Below, one piece after another: positions 11,245-22,642 of a DNA stretch of 64,000 nucleotides (within the stretch, counting starts at the first letter, position 1; each line of letters starts with the position of its first letter). The DNA comes from Paramacrobiotus metropolitanus (Eukaryota > Tardigrada > Eutardigrada > Parachela > Macrobiotidae), in NCBI RefSeq assembly GCF_019649055.1, contig NW_026570223.1:744001-808000 (forward strand). The letters are read 5' to 3'. A program made the translations under genes and the position numbers. The notes under the pieces are model-generated. The model searched no databases. It was not told the origin of the DNA and was given only the letters and a program-made list of their open reading frames with translations.

Positions 11245-12609
11245 TTCCAGTGCAGAAAGTTTTCGAAATTATCTGGTTCCAACTGTGAAAGGCAAAACGT
11301 GTTGTACAAGATAGATTCATAAAGAATATCAATCGCAGATAACAGAGCCTTCAACTGCACGGTATTAACTGGGCTACTTACGATGTTCTTTTTATATGAC
11401 GTATCTGCTGCTTCTTACAAGTTAGTTTATTAGAATCGCCTCGTGAAATCCGTCTGAAGATAGCCCAGGAAGAAGTCAGAAACTCTCGTTTTGCAAACTA
11501 GAAATTACCTGATTGCATGGCAAGCGCAGAAGTGGTTCGAAATAATTTCGAAAGTGATGCACCCGGCACCGTAGAAAGCGCGATTTTTGCATTGCATGTA
11601 GTACGTACTTACTGTGTAATGTGTACGTCACTGTACCACTGCCGTGTTACTGCATAACGTGAGTCGGCATTCGATGAACACGATCTTCAATGTGACCACA
11701 ATAATTATTAGTAACAATTATTTATTTATTTATATTTATGCAGGGCATAATCGACGTGACTGCGAAGTTACGCACCTGCAAAACATTAATTTTTATACTT
11801 ATTCTAGCATCGAAGCGCCCTGTACCCATGCATTAGTGCGTGGGTGATGTCCTATTTAAGCGGATTTAATGCATCAAGCGTTATATATAATGGCATAACT
11901 ACCAATTTGGCATAATATTACAGTGCTGTAAAGTGAAAGTCATAACCTGTATTTGCAATAAAGATGTACAAGTATCGGTCGCGCTAGCGCGCGACCAGTT
12001 GTGTTTGAGGTATGGAAGAATCAAAGAAATACAAAATATACTTCGTAAAGCATTAAAAAAGATTTTGAGAAATATTTCAAATATAAAACCCAGCGAGGCC
12101 AGCTACAAAAATATTTTAAATATTTGGAAATGCGGAAATTTTTCAAGCTTTCCGGTTAAATTCGACCATTTTCTGAAAACTGTGAAAGCCCCCGTAAGTT
12201 TTTCTTTTTTCATGGTTCTTTATCGCGTTTTTAATGTAACTTTATATTACCGATCTAACGAACTGAAGACTTGAATTTTTTGGTACCACAGAAAATATTT
12301 TAACGGTGATAAAATGGATTGAGTGGGGTCATATATCTGCACACGATGCCCATAAAATACCATTTTTTTAGCGCCGAATTAATGGAAACTTGCGGGGAAC
12401 AGTTAACAATCGCCCAAGGTGTCCTTGCAGGCTGCATTTTTAGATACTAATTGTAAGATTTTTTCAGCCATCAGTCAAGCTCTTCAGTATTTATTAAAAT
12501 AAAATTAATACATGTTTATTAGATTTCGAGGTTAGTGAATGCCCAAGCTACCACCAGTATCACAGAGCCGCCATGTGAGTGAATACGGTAAACGGGCCGC
12601 GGGCCGGCT
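11245..12609. other. Gene-poor region upstream of the vWA gene
   Basis: It contains the presumed promoter side of the VIT/vWA gene and AT-rich sequence. The open frame at 11933-12274 has no recognisable domain and I treat it as chance. Nothing else was identified. Confidence 0.4.
11389..11397 (-). promoter_or_regulatory. TATA-like box upstream of VIT/vWA gene
   Basis: On the minus strand the sequence reads atataaaaa, about 145 bp upstream of the proposed ATG at 11244. Position and sequence fit a TATA element for that gene. No transcription start was determined. Confidence 0.35.
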
Positions 12610-13735
12610 TTTAGATATTTAAAGGCTTTGTCCCCTTTCTAAAGCGTATCTCGTTGCGATACAGCACCGTATCTAGTTTCGCTACAGTACAAAAATGGGA
12701 CACTATTTGGTGCGCACCACCAAGATGCAGCACAGGCTACGCATATCGAAACTGGGCTCGCTCTCTGTTTCCTGTATCGAACCTTCAGCTTTGGCTCCGT
12801 ATCGCTGTATTTGCGTATTCTTGTGCTGTTTTTATGCCCTCATTCTAGTTAGTTCCTAGTCTGAATTGCTAAATGTTGTTCCCTGGATTGAAAGTTTATG
12901 GCATCATTGTCCTTACTTTTTAGCTGGTGATGAGTCAGATCAGTCGCACAACCCGCGCAATTATTTATTTTGCCCAGCATGCTGCAGTATAGTAATATCG
13001 TTAGAGCAGCTACATAAGTAGTACATACGGATCAAAATTTGCAAATTTAGATCTTCATTTTCCGAGCGCTCCTATTCAGTATTTTATGTGGTAAAGAATA
13101 CAAACTAATTTCGTATTCGAAAACACACTCGGTCTGAATAATTGTTTTTCGAAACCATTGTTTTTCGAAACCATTCCGCTTCTCTGTAGCCGCATGATGT
13201 TGTAGTACTTAATTGTTGTTATCTGGTAGAATTTTATTGTTTTGAGCTGGTCACATTTCCTGTTTCAATTTTTTGTGCATTCAGTTGAGTTTTAAAATGA
13301 TTAGAAATTTCATAAAACGTAAATAACTCACGAAAAGAAATCGTCACACAATGGCAATACTAAAAAATGCTCGCTCATCAACAAAAAGATACCAGGGAAA
13401 GCCACCTCTGGAGGTGGCTTCGCGTACCGTATCGTTTTTCTTTGTATTTCAGGGTATACGTAAAAAGCGCGCGTAAAATTTTTGGTTGATGTGAGACGCG
13501 GGGTTGGTAGGGGTTCTGAGATGCGGTTCGCAGGATACCGTATCTGAGAGTTGTGGATACGGGACGCATTCGGATATGCAGCATACTCCCGTCCCGAATC
13601 TTTGCACTGATAACCAGATATGCGAAGCGAGAACCGACATACCGTATCGCGTAACTCCTATTATGGGACGGTGGTGTCCTGTACCGTAGCTAGATTCGCT
13701 ACAGATTGGGGACGAGGCCTAATATTTAGAAATTA
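12610..13735. repeat. Decayed inverted-repeat element
   Basis: The flanks 12612-12650 (ttagatatttaaaggctttg, then tcccctttctaaagcg) and about 13692-13733 (cgctacagattggggacgag, then gcctaatatttag) are imperfect inverted copies at roughly 70 percent by eye. The interior has repeated taccgtatc/gatacggt motifs near 12660, 13430, 13535, 13640 and 13680. It resembles an old non-autonomous transposon of about 1.1 kb. No clear target duplication was found. Confidence 0.35.
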
Positions 13736-13758
13736 CTACATATAAATTAGACAATTAA

Positions 13759-14837
13759 GAGATTTGCCCCAGCACATAGTACCAAATTCGGGTACATACG
13801 CGGGAACTTTCGCTGTCGCGCAATCCTAGACACTTTTTTGCCTGGCTAGGTATGTACCTAATATTCATAACAGCTCTCATACTCATACTCATAACCCTAC
13901 TCCTAATTCCGAATCCATACTCATAACGGCCCTCATCATCATAATCATACTTTGGCCCTACCGGTCATCATATTGATTTATTCATAATTATAGCTCATAT
14001 CTTAACCATTACTCATGCTGGTGTGTCAAAAATGTAATATTCAATTACAACTATGTGTTCATGTAAGTCTACTCTACCGCCCGCTTTCGTCCACTCGTAA
14101 AATTTATTTCATCATAATTAGAAGCGAAAAAATATTTATTCGAAAATGGCTTCATTACAAAATGACTTCAGCAAACTTGAAATGGGCAACGAAAGCTAAG
14201 TAGTTTAATCTGCATATAAAACCTGAGCAAGAAAATCTACCATTGTCCACTTTCGTCCATTTTTTAAACTAGTGCTAATGATAAAAAAACCTGAAATGTT
14301 AATGGGCTTACTACGTAGCTTCCACCAAACAAAAAGTGAACGGGCTGTTAACTTTTCATTTCCACAAAACTAAATTTCGACAAAAGCATCCTGTACACTG
14401 TACAGCAGTAGAACACAGGAAGAGTAATAACGCAGTTTAATCGTTGCTAGCCAGGACAAAAGCAGATATCAAAAAAAAATTTTTAAAAAATTCAAGAACG
14501 GTGCACAATTTGCGCAACAGCTATTACTACTTAGTGTCAATATTACGGTTTTTACGATTAATAAACAATATAATGCTTTTACTAATAACATTAAGCGCAG
14601 TACCGCACTGGTATGAGTAGCGGTAAAGGTTTGAGTTATGATTATGAACAAAAATATGACAACCGGTAGGATCAAAGTATGATTATGATTGTGAAAGCCG
14701 TTTTGAGTATGAATTCTGAATTAGGAATAGTGTTATGAGTATGAGGACCGTTATGAGAATTAGGGTTTGGGAGCGCGCGACAGCGGAATTTGCCGTGGAT
14801 ACATACAAATTTGGTGCTATGTATCGGGCCAAACCTC
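13759..14837. mobile_element. TTAA-flanked element with ~240-bp inverted repeats
   Basis: Long inverted arms lie at 13759-14010 and about 14605-14837. Shared blocks include gagatttgcccc at the tip (right arm gaggtttggccc in reverse complement), gctgtcgcgc, repeated cataactc units and aatcatactttg. TTAA directly flanks both ends (13755-13758, 14838-14841). TTAA target sites are characteristic of piggyBac-type transposons. No transposase frame is present, so this would be a non-autonomous derivative about 1.08 kb long. Confidence 0.65.
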
Positions 14838-14924
14838 TTAAGACCGCGAGATATTGAGGTACTCAGACATTTCTAGACGTTTTTAAAATTTCGAAACTCT
14901 GGAGGCTCAGAAAATTAGAGGTAA

Positions 14925-14945
14925 CGGCCCCGCTGCGCGGGGCCG
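14925..14945. repeat. Short GC-rich hairpin
   Basis: cggcccc and ggggccg form a perfect 7-bp stem around a 7-nt loop, in otherwise AT-rich DNA. It is too small to assign a function. Confidence 0.4.
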
Positions 14946-15120
14946 AGTCGAAATATTTAGAAATATTTAGACATTCTGGAAATGTAAAAGCTTTAGAGCC
15001 GACTTTGGAAAAATTAATAGTTATTTTGAGGTATTCGAACATGTTTTAAAAACATCTTAGAGGTTTCAAAAATTAAAAAAAGTTATAATTTTGATGGAAT
15101 TGACAATTTAAATAACATAC

Positions 15121-15420
15121 ACAGATCTGTAGTTTAGGTTGCTAAGCTGCGAAACAGACTACAACAGTACTACAATGGTACAGTACAGTACTACAACTGT
15201 AATACTGTACAGTATACAGTACTGTAATACAGCTTTTAATATTGTATTAATACGCTGGCGATTAAGTGATAGTAGTACTACATTTAATTGCTACAAACTT
15301 ACGTACTGAGTACTGTAAAGTACTCATGCATTGCCAAAATAAGTAATTTACTTGGTAATACAGTACCTTTAAGTACTAACAACATTTTAAGTACTGTACT
15401 GCAACATTTAAAATTTTTTT
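15121..15420. repeat. agtact/gtacag-rich low-complexity tract
   Basis: Dense, irregular repetition of acagtact, tactgtac and aagtact units, many of them self-complementary. No coding potential was seen. Confidence 0.5.
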
Positions 15421-15424
15421 AAGA

Positions 15425-15735
15425 ACTGCTTTAAAACTGATAATTTTTTTAAAGATAAAGGTAGGAACGTTTGTGTGATGCTCAATTTTATAAAAATAAT
15501 AACTTTTGAAAAGGTGAATGGTGATTTAGGAGATAATTTCCAAAACTAACGTCTTTTAAGTACTAAAAACCCTTAAGTATTACAACTTTCAAAAATTTTA
15601 TTTAGACTTTCTCCAAAACTTGTGATTTTTTTAAAGATAATGGTAGGAACGTTTGTGTGATCCTGTATTTTATGAAATTAATAACTTCTTGAAAAAATCA
15701 ATGTTCATTTAGGAGATAATTTCCAAAAAATAAGG
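15425..15735. repeat. Two-copy direct repeat, period about 183-187 bp
   Basis: Copy 1 (about 15425-15547) and copy 2 (about 15609-15731) share a block running from tttttttaaagataa through ggtaggaacgtttgtgtgat, then a variable part, then tttaggagataatttccaaaa. Divergence between copies is moderate. It may be a decayed satellite or part of a transposon. Confidence 0.6.
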
Positions 15736-16264
15736 ACGTAAGGATATATGAATCTATTGATAATATTGATAATAAAGATGTACATGCAACAAAGATGTAC
15801 TATTACCCCAAATAATTAATTTTTTTCTTATCTGTGCACATCTCTGATTGAACGCCTACTTACCGTTAGTCGAGTATAGCCATCCGTATTTGAATTTCTA
15901 CCGTAGCGCTTGTAACTTATTAATGATTTTTAGTATCATTTTTAACGCGTTCACATGGTTTAACACAAAATTAACCGCTTTAGACTCTTCAGGGTACCAT
16001 AAAACTTTATTAAAACCACAGATAGCGGCTCCCACTTTTACTTTACTGTACGCGCCAATATGCACTACGCAGCCATACACTGTAGCCTGTATGTACAGTG
16101 TCATTATTATTGGAAACTGAAATTTTACGAAAAGCAGGCACCAAACAAGCAAATGTTCTGCAAATTGTGTACTTTACTAATCGTAAGCTTACTTATCCAG
16201 ACTGAAGTATGAACTTAGTTAAAGCAAGTGTTCCCTCTGCAGGTTCTTTAAAACACGTCGATTT
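15736..16264. other. Intergenic, 3' flank of GPCR copy A
   Basis: AT-rich sequence without a supported gene. The overlapping open frames at 15848-16152 on both strands show no recognisable protein features. Confidence 0.4.
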
Positions 16265-16861
16265 TCAAGACCCAGTGCATTTTCGGCAAAAATTCATCCT
16301 GATAGCACCCCGAAGCTGTCTCAACGATAACGTGAAGAAAATGGGATCGAGGATAAGCTGCAACGAATATACGATATCAGCAAATACTATTCGCAGAACC
16401 TCCGGCACCGTTGCATTGCTGTAGACGGTGAGAATACTGATGACCCTCGCTGGAGTCCAGCATATCAGTATACTGCCGGTCAACGCTGTTAGAACCCAGA
16501 AAGCGTGCCGGGTTTCACTGGCTTCTCTTTTAACGCTTTTAGCATGTTGGGTTTTATCGATTATTGTTGACTGACGCATGTGCACTTTACCGGAACCAAC
16601 ACTTCTCCTTCTCCGTATAAATAATAAATACGGATACGCTGCCAAGATCACCAGCACCGGCATAGTATTAATCCAAATTCGTAGGAACTTGCGCAGAGTC
16701 GGCTGGGCTGCGCTGACGACCTCACATTCGATGGCGATCTGGTAAGCGTTTAGCAGCAGTTTTACTGCAGCAAAAGCTCCAAGTGCTATTGAAGGCCCAC
16801 TTGCAATCGGCTCAAAGGAGGTGGTGTTTGAATAGTTTGAAGGCATGTTCTGGCTGATCAT
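16265..16861 (-). pseudogene. GPCR family copy A with internal in-frame deletion
   Basis: This is the third member of the minus-strand GPCR family. It aligns end to end with copies B and C except that the sequence jumps from LLLNAY (end of TM1) straight to QIAIECEVVSAAQPTLRKF (before TM5). That omits about 120-130 residues covering the first loop to TM4, including the NRxWA motif that replaces DRY. TM5, TM6 (ILICWTPARV) and TM7 (LQLILDPIFF) remain. The frame is open through the junction and to the stop, so a short protein could be made, but it cannot be a normal seven-helix receptor. The start at 16861 matches the start of copies B and C; an upstream in-frame Met lies at 16891. Confidence 0.75.
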
Positions 16862-16891
16862 AGTTTTACTCTGCAGTATATGCCTTGCCAC

Positions 16892-17693
16892 CTTAAGTTG
16901 CTATATTGAATTTATTTACATCTCGAAGGGGCAGTAACTACTCGATCAAGAAACAAGTGAGCAGGATTTAGTGCTTGATGAAAACGGCATAGTCGCAGTT
17001 TGAGAACTGCAGTAAATGATTACCAAATGAATCCCTTGGGAATGCGGTCTGCTTCCCTGGGTAAACACTAGTACGATAGTACGAGCAGAAATACTGTAAA
17101 TAAAGACAACACCCAAGCTGCCCGAGCTAGGCGAGTTGCCTAACCGCATCCCGGAGTTAACTAGTTTTATCGAATTTGCGCGAAATTCACTGGTATTACA
17201 TTACCGTATAAATGTCTTGTACAGGCAGCACAGATAAGTAAGTACAGAATTAGAAAAAGCAGAAAATTAATGTGATGGTCAAAGTTCCAAGGCGCATCGA
17301 TAGATTTTTTCAGAAATGATTTCATAACTAAATAGCAGTGAAACCAGCAAAATTTTTTGTAATCAATCAGAGGTAAAACGGTCGGTACAAGATTGTAAAG
17401 TAGATTCAAAACACTGTATATATGAAACACTGTTAACTGTAAGAATGTATGCACGTTTTTCTTTCGTTCCCAGTGTCACAGACTCACAAAGCAGGATCAC
17501 GGAGTTTCTTGATACTTATATTACGCTTCTACATCGGACGATGTTTTAATATGTATAACCGAAAGCAGAGCGTAATTACAGACTGTAGTGCCATGCTGTA
17601 ATTATCATGTCATAGTAATTCGACAATTTACGATCAAAGTCAGGATTAATCTGGTTAACCGTTGTTCGGATCGCTTAACAATATGTGAAAGCG
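16892..17693. other. Intergenic between GPCR copies A and B; homologous upstream block
   Basis: The part at about 16960-17160, upstream of copy A, resembles the upstream regions of copy B (about 18790-18965) and copy C (about 25845-25990). Recurrent pieces are a tcgc/ccgc-like start, gaatcccttgggaatgcgg or agggatcggtctggttgccc, and ccaagctgcc. This suggests the promoter region was duplicated with the genes. No separate gene was seen; the frame at 17167-17454 is unsupported. Confidence 0.4.
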
Positions 17694-18641
17694 TCAGGAG
17701 GCACTGCATGTTCGGCGTAATTGCAATTTGATAGCACCCCGGACCTGTGTTAACGATAATGTAAAGAGAATGGGATCCAGGATGAGTTCCAACGACATTG
17801 TTACAGCAACAAACACGAGTTGCAGAATATCAGGTACCGCTACGTCGGTGAAGACAGTGAGAATACCGATGACCTTGGCTGGCGTCCAACATATCAGTAT
17901 GCTGCCGGTCAGTGCTGTCAGGATCCAGAAAGCGTCCCGTTTTTCGCTCGCTTCTTTTTTGACGCTTTTAACATTCATATTTTCAGCAGCGGTGGTAGTT
18001 TGACGAAGGTGTACTTTACCGACGCTTAGCGTTCTCCGTAATAAATACGGGCATACTGCTAAAATTATCAACACCGGCACAGTATTAATCCAAATGCGTA
18101 GAAACTTGCGCAGTATCGGCTGCGCTGTACCGACTACTTCACATGCGGTGGTCACCTGCATGTTGGGCCGAAAATATAAAAAATCGAGTATTAACAATGG
18201 TGCCAAAAACACGTGACAGTAGACCAGCATTAAGAAGCTGATAATTATGGCGGTCTTTGTTGAATGATAGTTGCGATAGTGCAGCGGAAAGGTCAACGCC
18301 CAGAAACGATTTAGAGTGATTAAGAGATGGGCGTGCAGGACAAGAGCTCTTCCCAAATGGTCCATGTATATCTTGATGTTACACAACGCGGATGCTAGAA
18401 ACCATCGCACTTGCAGAGATTCCATAATGACAAAAGGATCCGCCAGTGTTATCCAGATATTGCACAGGAAGAGGGTAATCAGGTAAACAGCAAACGGAGT
18501 GCATAAGCTGCGGTTACCCAGGAAAAGAAATAGCGGATACGCGTTGAGCAAGAGTTTGACTGCCGTAGAAACTCCGAGTAATATTGAAGGTCCGGTTGCG
18601 ATCGGTTCAAAGGCCGTAATATTGGAGACGTTCGAAATCAT
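17694..18641 (-). CDS. Orphan rhodopsin-like GPCR, copy B (315 aa)
   Basis: Single-exon receptor with seven hydrophobic segments. The N-terminus is short with N-glycosylation sites (MISNVSNITAFEP). TM3 ends LLITLNRFWALTFPLHYRN, where NRFWA stands in place of the class A DRY motif. TM6 holds ILICWTPAKV, keeping the CWxP switch. TM7 reads LELILDPILF, where DPILF replaces NPxxY. The C-terminal tail is short (RRTCSAS). The pattern fits a lineage-specific, divergent class A family, and ligand and G protein are unknown. Copy C at 24749-25696 has the same length and strong identity. The start is the first Met of the frame and coincides with the start of copy C by alignment. Confidence 0.85.
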   Translation of the reverse strand: MISNVSNITAFEPIATGPSILLGVSTAVKLLLNAYPLFLFLGNRSLCTPFAVYLITLFLCNIWITLADPFVIMESLQVRWFLASALCNIKIYMDHLGRALVLHAHLLITLNRFWALTFPLHYRNYHSTKTAIIISFLMLVYCHVFLAPLLILDFLYFRPNMQVTTACEVVGTAQPILRKFLRIWINTVPVLIILAVCPYLLRRTLSVGKVHLRQTTTAAENMNVKSVKKEASEKRDAFWILTALTGSILICWTPAKVIGILTVFTDVAVPDILQLVFVAVTMSLELILDPILFTLSLTQVRGAIKLQLRRTCSAS

Positions 18642-19023
18642 TTTTGGGTGTTTATTGCTTTTTCCTCTGAAGTCTGCGTCCTATTTTACAAACGCGTAGA
18701 TTTTTACATTCATATCGCTAACAATAAGGCTATAAGGTTACTGAATCCGAGAATATGACCGAACATACGGTTTAATACTACGCTGATAAAAACGGCTTAA
18801 CCGCATTTTTGGAAGTGATTTAAAATAATTTTAAATGTTCGCCAGAAGGGATCGGTCTGGTTGCCCGGGTTTATCCTACACGGAAATGGGAACATCCAAG
18901 CTGCCGCAGGTGGATTGAGTTTCTTAACTACAGCGCAAACCCGGGTGGTCTTACCGGGTTACATAGTGCAAACAGGAAATTAAATCTACCTGTATTTCAG
19001 TGAACATCAAAATTGATAGGAAA
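18642..19023. other. Upstream region of GPCR copy B
   Basis: It carries the block conserved among the GPCR copies (about 18790-18965, including ggatcggtctggttgcccgg and ccaagctgcc), which is likely promoter-proximal sequence. No gene was seen. Confidence 0.4.
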
Positions 19024-19620
19024 TTATAGCGGGCAGCGCACAGGTGCGTCGGAACGTGAGCAGGGTAAGCTTATGCTTTTCCTATTCACTGGAAATGTGC
19101 GCTGAAATGTGATGTCACTGACTGCAGCATCATCCGGTAGCTTTTTCACCACGTGAGCGCGCACAATCTTTGCCCGGCCTAATCTACAGTTGGCAGGCTT
19201 AAAAGATGTGACTTTCATTCATTTCCAGAATTTTCAAAGATTTAGACTCAGTGAGTAGAGCTGATGATGTACTCAACCGAGGAAGCGGCGAGGTACGGCG
19301 GCATGCCATAATTATGGGCCTCGGGTTAACCTCTGGAAACCCTTTTCAGGAAGCGGTATTTCTGTTTTAACGAATACTAACTCAAGCCTTTTTGTATTCT
19401 TTGTAAGATCTAAGACTGTGCCAACTTAATTGCAAGATTTGATTTTGGATAACGAACCGCCACTGCGTGACAAGGAACAAGCCACGTATGTGACATGTAC
19501 ATGAGTAACCACATCGGGCAAAAGCGCACTAGCAGTTGTAATCTGCATTACTACTTTACCGGAAAACATTACACTGCCGAAGATGCTCAGAGAAACCGCC
19601 AGCAATACAAGCGTTCTCAA
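19024..19620 (-). CDS. Possible small secreted protein (two-exon model, tentative)
   Basis: An open frame starting at 19620 begins with a convincing signal peptide (MRTLVLLAVSLSIFGSVMFS) followed by a possible donor (tccg|gtaaag, near 19560). Without splicing it runs as a 64-aa protein to 19426. A second frame (19024-19218) contains CRLGRAKIVRAHVVKKLPDD and further Cys residues. Its FV/VRAxVV-like pattern vaguely recalls TIMP/NTR domains. A possible acceptor (gaaag|tc) would join the two in frame, but its polypyrimidine tract is poor. I therefore support a secreted gene start here and consider the rest uncertain. It is divergent from the LRR gene at 19767. Confidence 0.3.
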
Positions 19621-19766
19621 GCGAAAATTTTTTTATGTTTTGCTAACGAAAAACTAACTGCAGCTTAACAGTACAAGACATTTATACCCGGACAGCAATT
19701 TAAGGCCGACCGGCTTTCACTTATACCTTGATTACAGCAACTGCAATCAGAAGTATTTGCAGAAAG

Positions 19767-20959
19767 ATGAGGCATCATGTTTTTATTGTTATTTTTATCG
19801 CAGCAGAACTGGCTGCCGCCTCAGTCGTCGCAAGTAAGGATTGTTTTGCACTTAAAATTTATGCTATCGAATGTCGGTATTGATAGGATTATTAAGCATA
19901 ACGATGCAGGCTTTTATTCTAAAACAAACAGAAAATTTACTTTTATACAAAAAGCTTTTGCTCCGGAAGAGTTTACTATCGTGCAGCAAAGAACAACAAT
20001 TGTATTCAGTGACACTCAATTAAATAAGGTAGCAACTCAACCGTATAAGTAATGCAGATAGCGATTACCGATTACATTCGAGGGTCTTACATTATTGTCT
20101 GCTTTTCCTAGGTTTTTCGGACGATTTGGAAACCGAATGCAATACACCCCCTGACAATTTATTAGGTGAATCGGCTCCTCTTGTGACCTTTCCATTCCGC
20201 ACAGATACGCTGTCACCGCGTGAATTCTGTATGAGACTTACAGAGCCGACAGCATGTGGTCGTGCCATCCTGGGTTCCGACTACGAGTTTGACAACTGCA
20301 ATAATGCTACCGCTGAAGAAGTCCGGAATCATCGCTGGGGCGCACCGGCCCGTAGAACCTACATCGATTTTGACTGCGCAGAAAGAAGACTCGATCAAAT
20401 GGTGGTGATAACATCAGCCCTTAATCGAATAAGCCCCACACGAGCGGTCACTATCAAACTGTACGACCATACACACCCGGAACTGGAGCAGATCCATCAT
20501 GTCGTCATTGCGCCTGTCCGTAACCAGACGATCGAGGTGTACGCTGAGTTCTGCAAGCATACCAATGTCACCAGCAAGGTATACGAAATGGGAATTCTAC
20601 CGAATCTGCTGAGCTTCAAATTAGGTTGGTATTGTCATGGTTTGGTTATTAAAAAGGCCGATTTCTCAAGAATGCCGCAAGTCCGCCAAATCCGTTTCGT
20701 GACCTCCTCGTCTATTGCCAAAATGGAAGCGTATACCTTCACCAATTTAGCCCACTTGGAAATATTCACGCTGGAGGACGATACATGTATACATATGTTC
20801 TCGCGAGCCGAAAATGATCACAGCATAGCTAGGGGATTTTTGCCGAACCACGTTTTTCAGTACATACGCAACTTGCACTGCGACTGTGGCTTTGCCTGGT
20901 TTCGCAATTTCTGGAAGAAGAAGCCATACCTCATCGGCGCGAAGACAAAGGGAAGCTGA
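19767..20959 (+). CDS. Secreted leucine-rich-repeat protein with LRRCT-like end
   Basis: Two exons, 19767-19833 and 20112-20959, with phase 1 across the join (gtcgcaa|gtaagg; tcctag|gt), giving about 304 aa. Exon 1 encodes a signal peptide (MRHHVFIVIFIAAELAAASVVA). The mature part has irregular leucine-rich segments (MGILPNLLSFKLGW, ADFSRMPQVRQIRFV, MEAYTFTNLAHLEIFTL) and ends with a Cys pattern like an LRR C-terminal cap (LHCDCGFAWFRNFWKKKPYL). The protein is probably extracellular, with an unknown partner. The frame stops right after KTKGS, while another frame stays open to 21171 with more Cys, so a late frameshift or missed splice is possible. A polyadenylation-like aataaa sits near 21375. 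Confidence 0.7.
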
Positions 20960-22420
20960 TGCTTGGAAGCTTTGTGCTGCCTGCGGAAGATATATTACCT
21001 CCGGGTAATTCTGCAAGTACTGTTAGTGGCCCTTTCCGGGTTTCTACCGTTAACGACCACAAATTTCCACCTGTACTGAGTGTTGATTGTGCACGGGAAC
21101 TCAGCTGGAGAAATACGCAAGCTGGAACCGGCTTTGCTTATGATACTTCTTGTTACGCCATAAACTGCTAGTTCATCCATGAATCAAGTTCTCAAGTTTT
21201 TGCTGAAAAATGAACGCTATGATACTGTTCCTATCAATATTATCATGTCATTGTCCTTAACGTGTTGTTGTGCTCCAAATTTCTGTGTATCCACTGATGG
21301 TGGAACAGAAAGTACGGTAAACAATTCTACGTTAATGTATCTCTGGAATTTATCTGATAGTTGCAATATTCACAATAAATAAAACCAATTATTAATTTGG
21401 AACGCCTGTATGACGAGAAATGACATTCACTTTCTTATTACACATTCGCCGTTTTCTTCAAAAAGACGACGAAATGCTTTTTTACCTGATTGTAGGTGAA
21501 TTAACTTTTAACTGAACACAGAGGTTTCTGCACGAACTCTTCATGTCGGCCCATTGTCGGGTGTGGGCCGAGTGGCGTAAGCCGTTTTCGCAAAAATGAT
21601 CAGATCAAGCAGGCACAAAATGATGCCGCAAGAATGACTACGATGCAATGATATTTTTTGGATGGATCATTCACAATGGATTACAAGTTACAACATACTT
21701 AATAAGTCGATTACCATTTAATAACTTCCCGGTCTACGCTATCACACAAGTGATTGCATTAATTTTACAAGTGGTACAATAAAGCTTTCTGCTTCGGCCA
21801 ACCCAACCAATGACTGCGGCTTACTCAGGCGTGTGCTTCAAAACAACAAAACAATCTGCCCTAGAATCGGATGTTACATTATTCCCGAACAACCTTGTCT
21901 TGATTGTTTTTCTATAGACCAATTAGTTTACGCAAAACAACAAGACAATCTAGGTTCGGGTATTACATCAGTTTATGGCACTCCTGTTATCGGCTTGTCC
22001 TTGCTGGACCGTACACTACAGTAAAGTTACCTCATAATTGGATCTTGTGAAAGAAAGATAAGGAGATACGCATCGACGAATATTTGCAGTTGCGCTTCCG
22101 GAATATAGGTTGCTATGCCTCGGAGGTTACCCGAAAACACTTCCTGGGTTAATTTAGTCTCGACAACCTCAATGTCAGCAACGTTGAACGATGACACCAA
22201 CCAACCCTTCGCTTTTATACGAGCTTACGCTTTTTAGCTTTATTTTTTTGACTCGTAGCTTACGAGTCATTATCCTCACAGGAACAATGAGAAATGCTTC
22301 CGGCAACATGCATCACTAAACCCAGCCTGTGTTTGATCATTTATGTAATCGATACCATAATTACTCGTACAATATTACTTAGGCTGGCGCACGTGGGCGC
22401 CTCGTCTTTCGATACCTACT
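20960..22420. other. 3' flank of LRR gene and intergenic region
   Basis: The first part (to about 21380) is probably 3' untranslated or a frame-shifted C-terminus of the LRR gene and ends at an aataaa. At 21562-21585 the sequence gtgtgggccgagtggcgtaa resembles a tRNA A-box and may be an old tRNA-derived SINE head. At about 21838-21985 two imperfect copies of aaaacaacaa(a/g)acaatct are followed by ttcgg-type sequence. No gene is supported. Confidence 0.35.
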
Positions 22421-22428
22421 TATATAAA
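22421..22428 (+). promoter_or_regulatory. TATA box upstream of GPCR copy E
   Basis: The sequence tatataaaaagg lies about 215 bp before the ATG at 22643, in a GC-richer surrounding (ggctgcgctg follows). It is a good TATA match with plausible spacing if the 5' UTR is about 180 bp. Confidence 0.45.
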
Positions 22429-22642
22429 AAGGCTGCGCTGTAAAAATGTGCCTTTTCGCTGTTTTATCCTGGCTCACAGCAAGCGGTACTAGGGTAGCTG
22501 TTTAACATTCTCTTCTCTCAGAATAGTGCTTTGGTTAGGTGCTCATAAAGCCAGCTAAGTTTTTTTTCCGGCTTGAGTTATAGGACTCGTCTTAATTTTG
22601 GTGCATAAAGTTTAAACGCTCTCGGGAATCGGGATAACCATA

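Noticed and set aside
11933-12274. Open frame of 113 codons with Lys/Ile-rich sequence
   Set aside because: Composition typical of AT-rich noncoding DNA; no motif, splice signal or neighbour support.
21560-21620. Possible tRNA-Leu/Ser start (gggccgagtggcgtaagcc)
   Set aside because: No B-box within the expected distance and no acceptor pairing.
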